In this document: positions 46,456 through 58,328 of the stretch, piece by piece
Position numbering within the stretch: the stretch's first letter is position 1
How the letters are laid out: every line of letters begins with the position of its first letter
From: Stagonosporopsis chrysanthemi
Lineage: Eukaryota > Ascomycota > Dothideomycetes > Pleosporales > Didymellaceae
DNA: 64,000 nt
NCBI GenBank assembly: GCA_022560025.1
Contig: JAFISE010000001.1
Span: 62,001 to 126,000, forward strand
Reading direction: 5' to 3'
Made by a program: the position numbers and the translations under genes
Notes under the pieces: model-generated
What the model was told of the DNA's origin: nothing
The model's input: the letters and a program-made list of their open reading frames with translations, nothing else
The model's database searches: none

Positions 46456-48048
46456 ATGCAGATCACATTCGGACTCATCGTTGCTCTCCTATGGAAGATA
46501 GATACTGTTGGCGCTGCTGGGCTGGATTCTCGAGCGGTTGGTATGGGGAGTGGTGTTGACTCCTTGAATTTTGAAGGCAGATTGCGAGGACTTGATGTCG
46601 ACTCTGGCGCAAATGGCCCCTTTCAAGAATCTCGAGAAGATGTTCCGCTCCATGGAGTGGCTTATAACAAGGAGTATGAGTACGAACATGAAGACGAGGG
46701 ATCAAGGGAAGGAGAACTTGAGAAGAGGGCGAAACCGAACAAGAAGCCAGCACCTCCTTCGAAGCCTCCCACTTCCAAACCGCCCGCTCCTAAGCCACCT
46801 GCGCCCAAACCACCTGTTTCAAAGCCTACCCCTGCGAAACCTGGTACAACACCTGTCAAACCAAAGCCGATTAAGACTTGCAAACAACTAGCAATGGCCG
46901 ACACCCGAGACATGCTGTCAGAACGAAGTGTCAATGTCGGGAATCACTATTCTAGCAGTCTGCATGAGCTATCCAAAAGAGGTCGCAAGCCGGGCACAGT
47001 ATGCGGCGGAATACAATTCAATGCTTATGATTATCCTTCAAGGGGTGTTTACCTCGGGCGACACCCTGACAAGAAGTACTATGGCTTCGCCGACCCATAC
47101 AACTGCGATGACTACGTATGGCGCGCCGATAGCTCAGTTGAGCCGCCAGGCCTGCGAATCGCGGGTGCAGGACAGACAGAGCATGTGTTGGAATGGCAGA
47201 GCGTGACGGGCTTTATCAACTGGATGAGCGCGACTCGACACGCTGGTCGCACGTTCCAGAATCCCGACCCTACTCAGAACGGGCAGCTTTCGTTTTGTAA
47301 CTATATCACGCAGTATTGGGATCTCAACAATCGGAATCACCGGTTCGCGTTGCCTGGAAGCCAGGCACTCTTGACACCGACACAACACATTGCAACTGCG
47401 TATCCACACAACAACGTTGACGAAGGAGACTTTGTCTTGCTTCAGGACAAGATCAATTCGCCTGCGAAAGCGCACGTAAGTAGGGATGATCACAAGGGTG
47501 AATCTCCGGTTGACCAGCAACAGATGTGGGATGATTCCATCACCGAAATTCACGGTGCCGACGTGGCTACTACGGGGATGACAGCACTCCTTCGTAGTTC
47601 GCCACGTACAGTCGTCCAGCGTCTCCGCTACGTCGTAGGCGCGCGCAAGTACCAGTCCGACCGCGAGATAGCCACCATCTTCGTGCGCATGAAGAACCGC
47701 ATTCGCGCCAAGCTCGTCCAGCTCGACCAAGCACTACCTGCCAATCCTCGACCGGGGTTTACTGCGTGGGATCCGGCCATCGGCAGCCTGGCCACTGCAT
47801 GGGACACGTACATGGATGGTGCGTTCTTACGGGCTAAAGCCAAGCAACAGAGATTCATGGACAAGTGGATTGTTAAAGTGAGAAACGAGTATTGCACCCC
47901 GGCGTTGCAGAACAGATGGAAGCAAGTCGTGGCGTCTGATACAGCGGCTGTTGTGCAGGATAAGGCGGAGAAAAGGGCGCTGTGCGACAGCTACAACATC
48001 TTAGTGAAGCAGTGGAAGGGCCTGGGTCCTTGGAATAGACCATGGTAA
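46456..48048 (+). CDS. Secreted protein with the C-terminal module of class V chitinases, no catalytic domain
   Basis: This is a 530-residue single-exon protein. A signal peptide (MQITFGLIVALLWKIDTVGA) is followed by an acidic stretch, then LEKRAKPNKK (a possible Kex2 site) and a Pro/Lys linker with KPPAPKPP repeats at about residues 93-135. A second dibasic site lies near ELSKRGRK. The C-terminal region from about residue 175 has QTEHVLEWQSVTGF, a conserved CNYITQYWD, HNNVDEGDFVLLQDK, VVGARKYQSDREIATIF and RIRAKLVQLDQAL. By eye this matches the domain found after the GH18 catalytic and LysM domains in large fungal class V (killer-toxin-like) chitinases. The GH18 motif (DxxDxDxE) and LysM/CBM18 are absent, so it is not an active chitinase. 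Its role is unknown: possibly interaction with other fungi or a partner of a chitinase. Confidence 0.75.
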   Translation: MQITFGLIVALLWKIDTVGAAGLDSRAVGMGSGVDSLNFEGRLRGLDVDSGANGPFQESREDVPLHGVAYNKEYEYEHEDEGSREGELEKRAKPNKKPAPPSKPPTSKPPAPKPPAPKPPVSKPTPAKPGTTPVKPKPIKTCKQLAMADTRDMLSERSVNVGNHYSSSLHELSKRGRKPGTVCGGIQFNAYDYPSRGVYLGRHPDKKYYGFADPYNCDDYVWRADSSVEPPGLRIAGAGQTEHVLEWQSVTGFINWMSATRHAGRTFQNPDPTQNGQLSFCNYITQYWDLNNRNHRFALPGSQALLTPTQHIATAYPHNNVDEGDFVLLQDKINSPAKAHVSRDDHKGESPVDQQQMWDDSITEIHGADVATTGMTALLRSSPRTVVQRLRYVVGARKYQSDREIATIFVRMKNRIRAKLVQLDQALPANPRPGFTAWDPAIGSLATAWDTYMDGAFLRAKAKQQRFMDKWIVKVRNEYCTPALQNRWKQVVASDTAAVVQDKAEKRALCDSYNILVKQWKGLGPWNRPW

Positions 48049-48452
48049 AATCATGGGAAATTAATGTGTCGCTAGAGAAAATGCATTACTATATATCAAG
48101 ATGATCCCATATTGAATCTGTGAGTTGGCCTGAGCGGGTTGTCGATCCCAGTGGCTTGCTGTAGAGCGTAGATACTGATAGAGAGACAAGAAGCCACAAA
48201 ACATAAGTGTGGAGCTTTCTCCGATTAACATAGGTCTCGGTTCATCGACACAGTCACCGAAGGTTGCGATACCAGTGGAAGAGCTGACGTAGTGGTCAGC
48301 GTAGTCTACTCTCGAAGGCCAATATTCATTCGCTTGCCGTACATAATCACTCTATGCACTCCTCAACCGCTTTTTGAAATCTAGGTGCAAACTAATATCC
48401 AAAAATGATATCGAACGTCATTGAATCTGTCTAGTAGTGTTTTAGATGTTGC
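48049..48452. other. Convergent 3' intergenic region
   Basis: This 404-bp stretch lies between the stop codons of the secreted-protein gene and the minus-strand membrane-protein gene. Nothing else is seen. Confidence 0.5.
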
Positions 48453-49822
48453 CTACAAAGCCTGCCCTCGTGAATAGCCAAACGTGCCCTTCCTAACCTC
48501 AGAATCAGATTCGATATCCACTGCATAACTTCTCTCAGCATAGATCCTCTTCGGGTCAATTGGCGCATCGCTCTTATCCGAGTCCCCGTCCAGCCTTTCC
48601 CAGGAATCTTCCGCTCGGCCATGATGCACAGTCGCGAGACTGAATCCGACATCTGTAGGGTTGCGAAAGCTGTCGCGCAGTCTTCTTTGCTGGCGGGCGC
48701 CGCCCACCGTCACGAGCTGTGTGCCCGTCCCGCTACGCTTGTTGCTCGGGCCCGAACTCCCTTCCGTGCCGCGGCGGAAGAAGTGGCGCAACGAGGGGAC
48801 GGAGGAGGCGATGCAGCCGATGCCAGTTTCGATGTTCGAGCAGAGCATGGTGTGTGCGACCCAGACTTGGAGGGTTAGTACTAAGAGTGTCAGGAGTGGT
48901 GACGAGGCTCACATTGTAGGTCTGTCATTCCCTCGAATTTGTTCACGTAGGGGATTCGGATCATGGTGATGATTGATGCACTGTATTGTGTAAGTACATT
49001 GTGTTTACTTCGTCTCGGGATGCGTGCGTACATTGACGCAAATGACAGCAGACTGAATGCCTGTATCTTTGCCTGCCTTTTCATTTGCGTGTTCCAAAGC
49101 ATGACTGCTGGTACGACGACTAGCGCCAAATCGCTGCAGAACAAGTTGTCAGCACAGATTGACTCCCTCTTATAAACGCAGACTCACGTTGCAATCGTAG
49201 ATACCGTGGCTACGTGTCCTATTATGACAAAGGTGCCCACCCCTGCGCAAGTGCCCTCTCCACTCAGGATTAATGTAGGTGTCCAGATTGCGCGAACTGG
49301 TTGGCAATATAGCAACGTGCCCAAGAATGTGATGAAGAACGATGCCCATGTCACGGCGAGGAGGGTCCAGACGGAATACATAAGCGCCTTCTTCGTGGAA
49401 GCGATGCGTTGTATGGTAATGCAGATAGACGACTTGACTATTGCGAGAGCAACAACATAGACCAGAATCCAGATGATGTAGTATTTCAAGGCTTCGGACC
49501 ACTGCCATGCATTAAGATCTTTCTCTAGTCTTCCCAGCCCGACTAGGCACCCGTATATTGCTAATCCGATGACGGCGGTGTAGACAACCTGCAAACTCAT
49601 TCAGCGTATGTTGGGGACTATTTAATATATTCCTCTTACAGCACCGCTCGCCATGAAAGCATCGTCGAGTCCAAATGTTCCCTTCACGAGGCGAACGTAT
49701 GTCCTCAGCGACACTGCAATAATGGAAAGCCCAAGGAAGATGCACGATGTGACGATGATAGTCATTGGGAATCCATCTGGGCTGATGATTCTCGCATTCG
49801 GATCGACATTTGGATTCTCCAT
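48453..49822 (-). CDS. PTH11-like integral membrane protein (fungal rhodopsin-fold domain)
   Basis: This is a seven-helix protein of the fungal PTH11-like/rhodopsin-domain family, thought to be G-protein-coupled receptors or relatives. I read five exons: 49822-49640, 49588-49188, 49133-49032, 48980-48913 and 48865-48453, giving 388 residues. Introns start GTAAGA, GTGAGT, GTACGC and GTGAGC. Signatures are SLRTYVRLVKGTFGLDDAF, LVYVVALAIVKSSICITIQRI, an extracellular Cys pair (LLYCQPVRAIW and EGTCAG), DLALVVVPAVMLW, MIRIPYVNKFE and WVAHTMLCSNIETGIGCIASSVPSLR. The family usually has the last as its end of helix 7. No CFEM domain is present. The C-terminal tail is cytosolic, Arg/Ser-rich and would suit phosphorylation. 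An upstream in-frame ATG exists, but Met at 49822 gives the usual short N-terminus. Confidence 0.88.
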
Positions 49823-50854
49823 GGAGAGGTGTTGATCTGGGGAACGGTTTACTGGTTGGGTAGGCAACGTCCAAAGTCTCGAAATTCGCAAGTCCATAGT
49901 GCGGCGCTCCACCTTATACAGAGGTAATTGCGGAATCGACTATAACAAGCATTGATGATATAGTGGCGATCTATCCCCCTCTTGCACTACAACTATCGTT
50001 CTTGAATCGCTTAACGCAGTAGCCGGCCACTGGGAGTGGAAAGGACCCCGGCATGGCAGGAGAAGTCCCAACAGTTTCACGGCACGCACACGGGAATCCT
50101 TACCATCCACAAGTGTGGGGGACTGACCGTGCTCGATGACATCGTATCCTGGCCTACAATCCCCTGGCGCCCGGCTCCCGTTCTCGAAGGAGCGCCATTT
50201 ACGATGTCCCGTCTCCAGACTAACCACTCTGACGGTGTCAGTCTCAGTTCCAGAAGCATATTAGCGTTCGTCCTGAGTGTCTTGGGTGAAGGTGTTGCGC
50301 ATGATGGCGTCTAACGAGCGCAGTCAAGGCGCAGAAGGATCCTGCCGCACTGCCACGCGAAGCGGCTTTGCACCAAAGCAGCAAATCAACGCCTTGATCT
50401 TCTTGCCAACTCCACATCGCCGCTCACGAAATTCTGTTCACTGGTATCCACAGCGGCGCTCCCCGATGGGCTTAATGTAGATCTTGTTTTGATTGAATAG
50501 CTTTCGGAATCTAGGTGCCGGCGCTTTGCTACTCCAGGTGCTTCGCCGACAAATCAAGATTGTGGACACGTACTCAGCACGAGGCAGCTCACAGACGAAT
50601 TTCTTATGCAGACGGACGTTGCTGTGACTTTCACGTGTTCAAGGAACGGTTTGCTAGCGCTGAGTCAGTGCAGTACTCCAGTCGGGCCGACCAGTTTCGC
50701 GCACAATTCCGCCCATTATTATTCGGGTGACTAGTCTCGATGTCGATATCCCAAGGATTATCGTTGCATACAGTGATTCTGGACGAGTTCGGGGCGTTGG
50801 CATTTGTCGATGAGCTCCCATGCTAAATGTAGGCAGATGAAGTGGCACCGGAGA
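49823..50854. other. Intergenic region, 1 kb
   Basis: No gene is supported between the PTH11-like gene start and the P450 stop. Short frames around 50036-50730 lack domains. Confidence 0.5.
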
Positions 50855-52592
50855 TTAGTCAATCGTGACTCGCACGCCTCGGTCGTCTTTGGTCATGGGA
50901 ATGAACATGTCGTGGTCGTAGGCAAGGTCTTCCGCTGTCGTATCGAACAAGTGCATCTGAGGCAGAACACGTAGAGCCAGTGCTGCAAGACTCAGGTTCA
51001 ATTCACAAAGCGCCAGACTGCAGTTGTTAGTAACGTGTACTCAGAGTTAAAATAGACGACTTACTTCATGCCCAGACAGGAGCGACTGCCTTTGCTGAAT
51101 GCAAGCATGCTGCGCTCGACATCTTTCTTTCGCTGATTGTTCTCGTCCAACCAGCGCTCGGGAATGAAGGCGTAAGAGTCAGGGAATACTTTTTCGTCGT
51201 GGTGCGTGACAGCTGCTGACATGCCTACTGCGTAGCCCTGTGGGATGATGTACTCAACCGGTCGCTTGTTCCACTCTCCACGAAAGACTAGGTTCTCCTC
51301 AGTTGGCACACGGGCTGTTCTGGCCGAGACACCGTACGACAACCTCAGGCCTTCTTGAATGACTGCTCCAAGGTAAGGCAAATCTTCCAAGGCAGTCCAC
51401 GATGGCAGTTGTTTAGGGTTCGTCACAACCGACTGGAGTTCAGCTCTGAGCTTTGTAAGGAGCTCAGGTTTGGTCAACAGGTGATACGTAATGACGGCCA
51501 TCGCCCAGCTCGTAGTCTCTGTGCCAGCACCAATTACTCCAGCGGCTTCATCAGCTAGTCTCTGTGGCTCCTTCTCTAGCGATACAAGATCGGATTCTAA
51601 GATAGTACCGAACACAGTTGGTCGATCGTACTTGATACCCGCATCAATATCGGCCTTTGCCTTTCTCATCTTCTCAGGAAGGTCAATCTGCAGCGTGCGA
51701 ACCATGAGAGCAGAGCTTGGTGGCATGTAGTCGACCAGGTACTTGCCGAGTCCAGCACTGGCTTTTGTCCAAGGGAAGAAACGAAATATAAAGACGGGTC
51801 GTAAGAGTGACGCTACAGGTTCGCGGAAGTTGGGATACCAGCCTTCTTGATCGAGGAAACCGAAGCTCTCTCCAAAACTGTAGCCAGAAATCGCATCCGA
51901 TGTGAAGCAACTGTATGCCATCGTGACATCAAATGCCTTCTGACCGGACTCTCGCAGCAGCTTGTCACAAAGTTGCTGTGCCAGATTCTGAATGTCAGGT
52001 TCCAGTCTTGCGATCATCCCGCGCGAGAAGAACTTTGCAACTGGAGCTCTGCGGAGTCGATGCAAATCGTGATCTGCTGTACCGAAACCAGCTTGTCCTA
52101 GTCTACGACCGGTCAGTTATTTCTGGTGTGGACCGTCTCGTTTGACCAGGGACACTTACGCCGAGCCGTTGATTTGGTGTACTGGCTTGTCGCGCTTGCG
52201 TCCGCCGACAGCATAGATCTCATCGGCAAACGAGATGTCATTGCAATGCACTTCGTGAGGATTGATGCGAACAATCGGCCCTTCGCAACAGTGTCAGTTA
52301 TTAGAGCCACGTCTCTTGAGCTTGAGTAATCTAACTCACCATATTTCTCGTGCATCTTCGCAATCTCTTTAGTGTAGCAACCGAACTTGACGACGTCATG
52401 GTAGAACTCTGGCCAATACGTTGCGGCTGCCAGCTTCGGGCCGGGAATGCGACTCAGTGGATGTAGCGGCGAGATGTTGTAGAAAGCCTTGAGTACATAA
52501 TAGGCCAAGTAGAGACCGGCAAGGACCAATGCATTGCAGGCTGAGAAGAAAGACGCCTCCAATGGAGGCAACGCAGCCTGAACCGTACTCAT
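50855..52592 (-). CDS. Cytochrome P450
   Basis: This heme monooxygenase has 524 residues and an N-terminal membrane anchor (ALVLAGLYLAYYVLKAFYN), so it should sit in the ER. I read four exons: 52592-52340, 52280-52160, 52102-51065 and 51017-50855. Introns start GTGAGT, GTAAGT and GTAAGT. Motifs are the proline hinge PLSRIPGPKLAAAT, the I-helix GAGTETTSWA (near residue 319), ExxR in QEGLRLS, FIPERWL and the heme loop FSKGSRSCLGM, with the Cys ligand near residue 461. The sequence style (DHDLHRLRRAPVAKFFSR) is of the CYP58/trichothecene-type oxygenase group common in secondary metabolism; I make no substrate claim. It lies 7.5 kb from the transporter with F-box, secreted and receptor-like genes between. 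Confidence 0.93.
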
Positions 52593-53508
52593 GTTGGCGC
52601 AGGTGGTGTAAGAATGTTGACTGCGAAAGAGCAGACAAATTGTTCCTTACAAGCATCTTGCGGAACGGCCAATGTCATCATTTAGGCGTGCGTTGCAGTG
52701 GAGTGCGATACCTGCACTGTCGGAAATAGTGACAGAAAAGTGTCGACAGGGACCTGAATCCCAGATCCACGACGCCAGATGCGTCCAAACTAGGCTCAGA
52801 AAGGAAACCACCGTTGACATGGGCTGAGTGAGTGACAGCGGTATGTCTTACTTCTGATTTGCTGTGCAGCGACACACTGAGTCAATCATAATCTTTCCTT
52901 TCCCTTGAACCCAGTCCAAATGAGTCGAAGGGGTTTTCAGGCATGCAGGTCGGCCGATACTATCAGAGCTCGCCCCTTGCGCGAGATGTCATGATAACCA
53001 CTTAGATTGAAATGTACAGTAATAGCATGTGCAGACTACGAACCACTGGGCGATCAAAGTGAGGGCGCAACGAGGTGCGCAGCATTCAGACGTGTAGCAC
53101 TAAAAGTCTGGATAGTCTGATACCTGAATCGTTTGAATTTGTTCATTGTTTCCGCGTCTGTAAAAGGTAAGCTCTGGAGTCGAAGTATTTTCTCGAGATC
53201 ATTTGCTGTGAAAACGAAAAAGTAGATGCAGACATGTGATGTGTCTTCTTCGTACGAGGAGACTGTGAAGCAGGGAACCGTCGTCAGAATGACTGTGAAA
53301 AGGCATGTAACAAGGTGAAATTGATACATTCAGCTTTATGCATCTGTGCATTTACATAGCAAAGGTCCAATGTATGCCTCGTTGCACGCATCAAACAAAT
53401 CCATGTACCCAGGCAGAAAAGTCCGAGACCTGAAAGTCAACCCATTGCTGGAACATAATGAGAAACAAGGAAGGGTATAAACGAGTATGCAATGAAAGAA
53501 GACCGGGG
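52593..53508. other. Intergenic region, 0.9 kb
   Basis: No gene is supported. It holds the P450 promoter and the 3' side of the Sas4-like gene. AT-rich short frames (for example 53054-53329, minus) show no domain. Confidence 0.5.
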
Positions 53509-55085
53509 CTAAGTCGCCTGTGTAGTCGCGCCGCTCTGCCGCTCCCTCTGTCTCCTTCTCCGTTGCCTTGCGTTGTCACGTAGAAACTGCGGGTCTATAT
53601 AGTCTTCTGGCAACTCGAACTCGTGTTCCTCAAACTCTGGTATGGCCTGACCGAAGGCTGTTGCATTGCGTCCATGGCGATGCTTGCCCAATGCTGCTGC
53701 TCGAAGGTGTGGTTTTGCGTAAAAGGAATTAAAGGGGGTTACAGGTTCTGGCGGAATGTAAGGTAGAAGGAAGCCATGCGGTCGTGGCGGCCGTTTGGGT
53801 TTCGGAGCTTCTGGTTCTTTTGGTTGCTGATCTCTTGGGTGCACCGTCTTCGTGTTCACCTTGTGGACTTCAGAAGCTTCAGATTCTTCGCCTTCATCGT
53901 CCTCGTCTTCCGTCCGCGCAGCGAGTGCAGCCTCTTTCTCAGCTCTTATACGCTTCTCTTCTTGTTTCCATAGGCGAAACTTGTCTACTAGCGCTTCGAC
54001 CTCTTTGATGAAGAAGTCTCGTTTTGCCTCCCAGTCTCTTGTCTCTCCAGCTGTGACGCCTGTTATGCCCATGACTTTCAACCAGTCAGGCCCTTGAAGG
54101 CCATCCAGGAGTCGCTCTAGCTGCTGCTTCTCATGCATTGCGCGCTCCTTCTCTATATTACGCAGCTGCTTCTCTTTTCGTTCGGCACGGCGGTGTTGCG
54201 TGAAGAAGTGGGCATCAGCCAACGGATCTTCCTCGCCATCGCTCCGGGAAGGTTTAGCTGCAGTGCTATAGTCCATGATTTGAAAGGTGGTGGACGATTG
54301 TGCGGGAGGTATAGAAGAGTTCGAGGTGTTGTGTGGAGGTGTAGTCGGTCTGGGTTTGCGTGTTCGTGCTGGACTGGCTGATTTGCGGAGCGGTTCAGGT
54401 GAAGCCGTTGCAGGTGCTTTGGGCTTGGGGGGCTCGTCGACGATGTATATGAGCGTATCGATGTCAAGAAACTCTACATGCCATGGTCAATGGACGTGTC
54501 AACACAGCGACGTAGGAACGCACCAGAAGGCTTCGGTAGACCTGCAATGATATCGTCGTAGCTCGAGAAGTAGACAGCAAGGTCGCTTTTCAGTCGCGAT
54601 CCACCATCTGAGCTCCTCAAGCTCCTTCTATCCCTCGATTTTGGGTCTCCTGTAGGCGCGGGCACGGCGAGCTTCCCTGCGCTGCCAGGGCGAGGTGTCA
54701 AGCATCCAGAAGACACATCGTCCGCGTCTGCACCCAGCAGTGTCTGCACGCCATTCGTTATGCGCACCAGTTCTCCGTGTGGTTCGCGGTGCACGACCTT
54801 GGTAGGTGGTCTCGTGTCTCTTGTGTCCGCGTCATCCAACGCTGCAGAGGAACGCTTCCTCGAGTTGGCACGGGGCGACGGTGCTGGACGCGCTGGCGAC
54901 ACTGTCAGCTGCGTCGCTGTCTTCTCGTCGTCGTCGAGAACGAGCAAGGGGCCGCTTTTGCTAGAGCGACGCGTCGAGACAGTCGCGTTGTGGGGGGTGC
55001 TCTGGGGCGCCACAACGAAGTTGAGCTTCGTTTGGACCAGACGTTCAGTCGACGACCGCATTGGAGGCCGGGCGAGATTGGCCAT
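53509..55085 (-). CDS. SAS4: Sas4-like subunit of a silencing/MYST acetyltransferase complex
   Basis: Sas4 proteins are subunits of the SAS histone H4 acetyltransferase complex. Exons are 55085-54524 and 54473-53509, with an intron at 54523-54474 (GTGCGT...GTAG), giving 508 residues. The N-terminal 250 residues are Ser/Pro/Arg-rich disorder. The conserved block starts near residue 270 (DPLADAHFFTQHRRAERKEKQ), continues with LERLLDGLQGPDWLKVMGI and runs through a coiled coil (FRLWKQEEKRIRAEKEAA). This matches the SAS4 domain. The C-terminus has a Pro-rich stretch and an Arg-rich end (RQRRRRQRERQ). A start at the internal Met (54276) is unlikely, because the upstream frame is coding-like and splices cleanly. 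Confidence 0.82.
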
Positions 55086-55674
55086 GGTACTGCTGAGAGG
55101 TTCTCTGGTTTCGCGCGCTCATTTTCTAGTCACTGCGACGCATAGCTGCCATTGAGGTTGTCGCGCTGGGTCAATGCAAAACCGCGCGACGGCGTTAGGG
55201 TGTTCGAGCTCAGTCGGCCGCCTTTGGCTGCTGCGTCAATGTATGCTAGGACGTTCACCTTCACCAATGCACCAGTGAGGTCAATGTAAGCCTTGGTAAA
55301 TAGGATTCACCCTCCTCCATATCCTGCTGCAACCCAGAGCCACAATCATCGAATCAAACTGCAGGAACTCCGATGAATTTCAAGATAGCTTGACGCCACA
55401 TCAAAGGCAGCCAATCACATGTGACGACTATAGATCTGCGACAAGAGCGTTGTAACAGGACGCTGTGCTTTGGTTTGAGGTTCCGACTCGCACTTGGTCA
55501 CTGAAGACTGTCATGCGTATATACTGTTCTGACATTTTACATGATTGATATATGTATACGTTTGGCCTCCGCCTTTAACTGAAGATGCTCTCATCCAAGC
55601 CAAATGCTAGTAGCACGTTCGTAACCCGACTATGCAAAGAGAAAAGCATATCCAATGCAGCAACTCAAGACGAT
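55086..55674. other. Intergenic region
   Basis: This 589-bp stretch lies upstream of the Sas4-like gene and downstream of the PX gene. No gene or repeat is supported. Confidence 0.5.
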
Positions 55675-56631
55675 TCAAGAGAACAAAAACTCTTTCAGAA
55701 CTGGTGATCCCGCAAACTCAGGGTTGAGCAGGACGCAGCTAAAAATAAGTCAGTCGGTATCATTAGCGTGAACGGTGTCAACGAACTTCAAGAAATATGA
55801 GAGACCCTGCTTTCGCCGCTCAAGGAACCTCGGTCTAAACCGTGCTAAGTCGCTCGTGTCAGCATGCAATCGGTAGAGGTGGGGTGAGCTAAGAGCGTAT
55901 GACTTACACACTACTGATTTGGGCGGAAACTGTGGCATGGAGCCCACGGCATGAGGAAATGTCTTGATGAGCTTCTGGTGCAGGTCTTCAAACTCTGAAT
56001 ACCTGAACTAGCGTAAGTAGAGATGCAACAAGACCCTTCGATGACACACACCTCTTGCGAATTCTCATGGGACCACCCTGTTGTACGTTAGTCAACTGTG
56101 CTTGCTGTTCGGCATGTCTGGTGAGAGATAGGCCGCAACCGGTGTCCTGGGAAAGCCGTGCATGCTTCGGTCTCTCAAACGACACCAAACTTTGCTGATT
56201 GGCTGCGGGGAAGTGGCCTTGAGCAAGCCAATATGTGGGCCACGTATACCACCGCTCCATTGGGATGAGGCTCTCGAAGAACTTACATCAAGCGTCTCAA
56301 CTGTGCAGTTCCACACCACGTACTGGCCGGGTGAATATGCCCCAAGAGCTGGAGTTGTGCCGCTGACGACGACATAATCATCAATGGTTACATGCTTCGC
56401 CCAGAGCACTTTGCACTGCTCAGAGCCCTCATCGGTGTGGTCCTCCAGCACAATGCGAGCTCCAGCGTCCGAGGTGTAGGAGCTCAGTCGGCTCCCGTTA
56501 CGCTCGTGCCTCTGCCAGTACGGTGGGACTACGCTGTTCCGCTCAGGACGAGCGGTGGCGGGCTTTACCCCATCTTCACGCGAGGCTGATGGGGAGCTTC
56601 CATTGACAGTTTCAGAGCTCACCAGCTCCAT
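55675..56631 (-). CDS. PX-domain protein (Ypt35-like)
   Basis: This small phosphoinositide-binding protein has 195 residues and is probably on endosomal or vacuolar membranes. I read five exons: 56631-56287, 56077-56052 (26 nt), 56002-55908, 55844-55787 and 55738-55675. The PX core starts at KHVTIDDYVVVSG, has VVWNCTVETLD, then RIRKRYSEFEDLHQKLI (the RYSEF phosphate-binding strand) and the Pro loop FPHAVGSMPQFPPKS. It goes on with RFRPRFLERRKQGLSYFL and ends LLNPEFAGSPVLKEFLFS. The RYSEF motif is built across the junction of a 26-nt exon and the next exon. The protein consists of a disordered N-terminus and the PX domain only, as in fungal Ypt35. Confidence 0.85.
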
Positions 56632-57483
56632 CCATCTGCAGAATAGCGGACTGGGCGGGTGGCGCGACAGGCGGGACGACGGAAGATGTCAGATAGAAAG
56701 GCGCGGAGGTGAGGGGTAGATAAGTGCTTAAGGTGGGACGACGCTGCAGCCAAATATCTTAGTCCCATTAGCAGCAGACGAAAGGATGCTGGAATCTGCT
56801 TTTGCCTCGCTTTGGCGACAGCCGGATGATGCGCAGACACGGGACCCTGGCCGTGGCTGGCAGAATAGCGCGTCATGATTCGGCCGTGCGCAAAGGGATG
56901 CAGACCGCCGTTGCTCGGAGCTCACCCGAGAAGGGTCTTGAGCAACATTTCGATGCTTGTTCATGGTGTTGCACAGCGGATTGCCGGCTACAGGCCACGC
57001 AACGTACCAGAACACAGCATCTGGCGAGACATGCAGCGCGCCCGCCCCATCTGCTGGCCCAGATGGCCCAAGAGAGACGGCAATAAATCGAGGTGGCGGG
57101 CTTCGGGAAGACTCCCCAAGCTCCAGGCTAGTGAGATCGAGAAGGCCCATGCGGTGTACGTGCGCAACTCGCCCTCATGATCGTTTCCTATATATGCCGC
57201 GTTGCGCCCTCCAGCCTCTTCGCCCACACTCACGTTCGCTGTTGAGAATCGCTGTCCTACTGAAGACGTTGCTCTTGTCCAACGCCCGGCTCTATCTTTG
57301 TCTGTCGCTGACTGTCTCCTCTTTTTAAGATTTGTCCCGTTCCAGCACCCAAGCAAGCAAAGGTACGTGCATTCCAAACCGTATCTCCGCACCTGGGGGT
57401 ACCAATTTCCTTGGAATATCGAGCTCATATATCCTCACAGTCGCCTCTCAACTCCACTTCGCAAACCCCACAACACCGACGAC
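56632..57483. other. Divergent intergenic region
   Basis: This 852-bp stretch separates the PX-domain gene (minus) from the GPI-protein gene (plus). No gene is supported; the last 200 bases are pyrimidine-rich leader. Confidence 0.5.
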
Positions 57484-58328
57484 ATGCGTTCCACACTCGC
57501 ACTCAGCTTCGCTGCCTTCGCTGGCTTTGCCGCGGCCCAGTCTACCTCTCAGAATGACTACCCTTACACCATCGACCCGGAAAGTGTCTCCTCATCCGAC
57601 AGGCGTACGTGCAAGCATCATTACTTACTTCTACTCCCTCTGACTCTCTTATAGAATTCTGGTGTGACCAGAACAAGGCTCAATGCCCGCTCATCTGCAC
57701 GCAACAGTCCGGCATCAACTCCCTCACCACCGCAGATAACGAATGCGACCCTGTAAGATTTGCCAACCCACTCTATGCACTGAAGAGTCATGCGATGGGT
57801 GAGGGCGAAACTCTTAGTATTCGGCTGGTCCGACTACTATTGGCCAACCCTCCCTCCCGCTCCTCAACAGTCCCAACACTTGTCTAGAACCCAGAGCTAA
57901 CACCCCCACAGGATACCCTGACGTACAGCTGCGTCTGCGAAAACGGTGTCTCTCCCAACATCACCGCGTTCTCGCAGACCCTGCCCTTCTACATCTGCCA
58001 GAGATGGGTAATCCAGTGCGGCGACAACTGCGGCGGCGATAACACTTGCGTGTCCGCCTGCCGTGAGGACCACCCCTGCGGTGCCCAGGATCCCTTCAGG
58101 GGCAACGCTTCGCTCAGCTCCTCTGCATCCACAGCGTCGGCCACCGGCACGGCCGCCACCACATCTACCCGCCCTCCTGTGACCGGCTTCGGCGGCGCGT
58201 CTGAGACCACTGCTGCTGGCGGTAGCTCATCCACCGGCGCTGCGGCCGCCACCTTTGTCCCCGGCGCCGCGACCGGTATGGCTGTCCTCTTCGGCAGCGT
58301 GTTCTTTGGCTTCGCCGTGCTGCTCTAG
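57484..58328 (+). CDS. Cys-rich GPI-anchored surface protein
   Basis: This predicted secreted, GPI-anchored protein has 211 residues. I read three exons: 57484-57604, 57655-57752 and 57912-58328, with introns at 57605-57654 (GTACGT...ATAG) and 57753-57911 (GTAAGA...ACAG). A signal peptide (MRSTLALSFAAFAGFAAAQ) is followed by a domain with about twelve Cys (FWCDQNKAQCPLICTQQ, YSCVCENGVSPN, YICQRWVIQCGDNCGGDN). That spacing fits a family of fungal GPI proteins with this conserved Cys-rich module. A Ser/Thr/Ala linker and hydrophobic end (GMAVLFGSVFFGFAVLL) give the GPI signal. The activity is unknown. Confidence 0.82.

Noticed and set aside
50990..51010. B-box-like GGTTCAATTC
   Set aside because: It lies inside the last exon of the P450 gene and has no cloverleaf.
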